Shown here one piece after another: positions 63,382-64,000 of a stretch of DNA of 64,000 nt. The position numbers and the translations under genes were made by a program. Source of the stretch: Acidimicrobiia bacterium (GTDB taxonomy: Bacteria > Actinomycetota > Acidimicrobiia > Acidimicrobiales > Bin134); the NCBI GenBank assembly GCA_022825005.1, contig JAJDYU010000057.1:84460-148459 (forward strand). Reading direction: 5' to 3'. Below the pieces are notes generated by a model that was not told the DNA's origin, searched no databases, and saw only the letters and a program-made list of their open reading frames with translations. Position 1 is the stretch's first letter. Each line of letters begins with the position of its first letter.

Positions 63382-63633
63382 TCACCGACGCCCGAACCGC
63401 GCCTCGTCGTCTAGGGCATCAAGCGCCCGGGGTGAGTCAAGATCGACTCCCTGGCGGGGGTGTACGCCCTTGACGGTGACCAAGCGAAATGGCGGCGCTT
63501 CCGGTGGATTTCGACGTTTGATCGCATCACCCAAGATCTTGGCGATGAAGGCACTCACACTGAGGCCGCTGGCTTCGGCCTCGCGCCGCACCTGCTTTGC
63601 CAACTGGTCGTCAAGGGAGATCGTGGTGCGCAT
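63382..63633 (-). CDS. ribbon-helix-helix antitoxin (VapB-like)
   Basis: An 83-residue antitoxin. Residues 1-40 (MRTTISLDDQLAKQVRREAEASGLSVSAFIAKILGDAIK) are a ribbon-helix-helix DNA-binding unit, the rest (Pro-rich then acidic DALDDEARFG) should bind the toxin. ATG 63633 is chosen over an upstream start at 63645 because a TATGCT box lies 7 nt before it. The palindrome at 63633-63647 is the likely autoregulatory operator. Confidence 0.88.
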   Translation of the reverse strand: MRTTISLDDQLAKQVRREAEASGLSVSAFIAKILGDAIKRRNPPEAPPFRLVTVKGVHPRQGVDLDSPRALDALDDEARFGRR

Positions 63634-63647
63634 TATGCACAGCATAA
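63633..63647. promoter_or_regulatory. operator/promoter of the toxin-antitoxin pair
   Basis: TTATGC-ACA-GCATAA is a perfect palindrome that ends on the first base of the antitoxin start codon. On the minus strand it contains TATGCT, a -10 box 7 nt before the ATG. A protein bound here would cover both promoter and start, fitting autorepression by the toxin-antitoxin complex. Confidence 0.6.
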
Positions 63648-63720
63648 CTGATTGGCATCAGTACATCACCACTTCAACAATACGCAGGCCGCCTGTGTTG
63701 TCGGGAGACCAATCGGCTGG

Positions 63721-64000
63721 TCAGCGGTTCTCGGCTAGCTGAAGGGCACCGAGGATGGCGTTGCGCATTTCTCGGGGGTCGATTACGTCGTCGCTGCCGA
63801 GGCGGCCGGCTAGGCGGTAGGGGCCGGAGCGCTGCTCGCGTTCTACTTGGGCTTGGGTCTCGGCGTCGAGCTTGGCTGAGCGGCCGCCGGCATCGGCGGG
63901 CATGGCGGCCATGTTCACGCTGGGCAGGGAGAACGACTGGGTCTGGTTGTCGAACGGGTTCTGGGCCATCACCACCGAGCCGAAGCCGAACGCCTTGCGC
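63721..64000 (-). CDS. acyl-CoA carboxylase carboxyltransferase (beta) subunit, 3' end
   Basis: The C-terminal 92 residues of a biotin-dependent carboxyltransferase (propionyl/acetyl-CoA carboxylase beta type), which passes carbon dioxide from carboxybiotin to an acyl-CoA. RKAFGFGSVVMAQNPF and the final ADAGGRSAKLD...LGSDDVIDPREMRNAILGALQL match the family end, where the D-V-I-D-P motif is invariant. The true start lies beyond the right edge, so the apparent ATG at 63975 is internal. The acyl specificity cannot be read. Confidence 0.85.
   Translation of the reverse strand, partial: RKAFGFGSVVMAQNPFDNQTQSFSLPSVNMAAMPADAGGRSAKLDAETQAQVEREQRSGPYRLAGRLGSDDVIDPREMRNAILGALQLAENR

Noticed and set aside
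63721..63975. An 84-residue complete small gene
   Set aside because: The reading frame continues past the window edge with carboxyltransferase-like sequence, so the ATG at 63975 is internal.

Overview
The window reads as a chromosomal segment of a high-GC actinobacterium, most plausibly an uncultured member of the class Acidimicrobiia. The pointers are a DUF3263 regulator-like protein, a GpgS-type glucosyl-3-phosphoglycerate synthase, ClpC, a CIRCE-controlled groEL, a fol-pan-nad-coaX-lysS biosynthetic operon, and many starts preceded at 6-9 nt by a TANNNT box, which suggests leaderless mRNAs. The assignment is an inference; no 16S rRNA gene is present.

Left part (1-21.3 kb), mostly housekeeping: groEL 5' part with CIRCE, a MoaD/ThiS protein, gpgS convergent with a glycerate kinase, a LytR_C protein, a DUF3263 protein, tRNA-Thr(UGU), a YbdK-type ligase, ispD-ispF-rlmB, a dienelactone hydrolase, hemB, clpC followed by a lipoprotein-HAD fusion, a polyprenyl diphosphate synthase, and the operon folE-folP-(phosphatase-like)-folB-folK-panC-nadC-coaX-lysS.

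Middle (21.4-31.5 kb), catabolic: an 811-residue tandem CoA-transferase III, a fused indolepyruvate ferredoxin oxidoreductase, and an Opp/Dpp-type peptide ABC transporter (two permeases and a binding protein, with no ATPases in the window).

Secondary-metabolite region (31.6-46.6 kb, all minus strand): two tandem NCS2-type permeases with a C-terminal regulatory-looking domain, then 19 bp later a giant type I PKS, a discrete ACP, a Sfp-type phosphopantetheinyl transferase and an alpha/beta hydrolase. The PKS has one complete highly reducing module (KS-AT-DH-cMT-psiKR-ER-KR-ACP). It ends in a second, catalytically intact KS from which the AT domain has been cleanly removed, with nothing after the post-AT linker. 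The separate ACP gene just downstream has its own near-consensus promoter and could be the missing carrier. I regard this as the most novel system in the window.

Right part (46.7-64 kb): LMW phosphatase; a plus-strand set of CoA transferase, SDR, molybdopterin oxidoreductase and short acyl-CoA dehydrogenase; an MFS transporter; a BMP/Nup nucleoside ABC transporter; a divergent set of two fold-type-II PLP enzymes plus an 8-oxoguanine deaminase-like amidohydrolase; a VapBC-like toxin-antitoxin pair; and the 3' end of an acyl-CoA carboxylase beta gene. The transporter, deaminase and NCS2 genes suggest purine or modified-nucleoside salvage.

Short tandem duplications of about 35 bp recur at gene junctions. 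The clearest creates two chained 12-codon mini-ORFs between the Nup ATPase and its permease. I saw no insertion sequence, prophage, integrase, CRISPR array or rRNA. No gene-free stretch exceeds about 175 bp.
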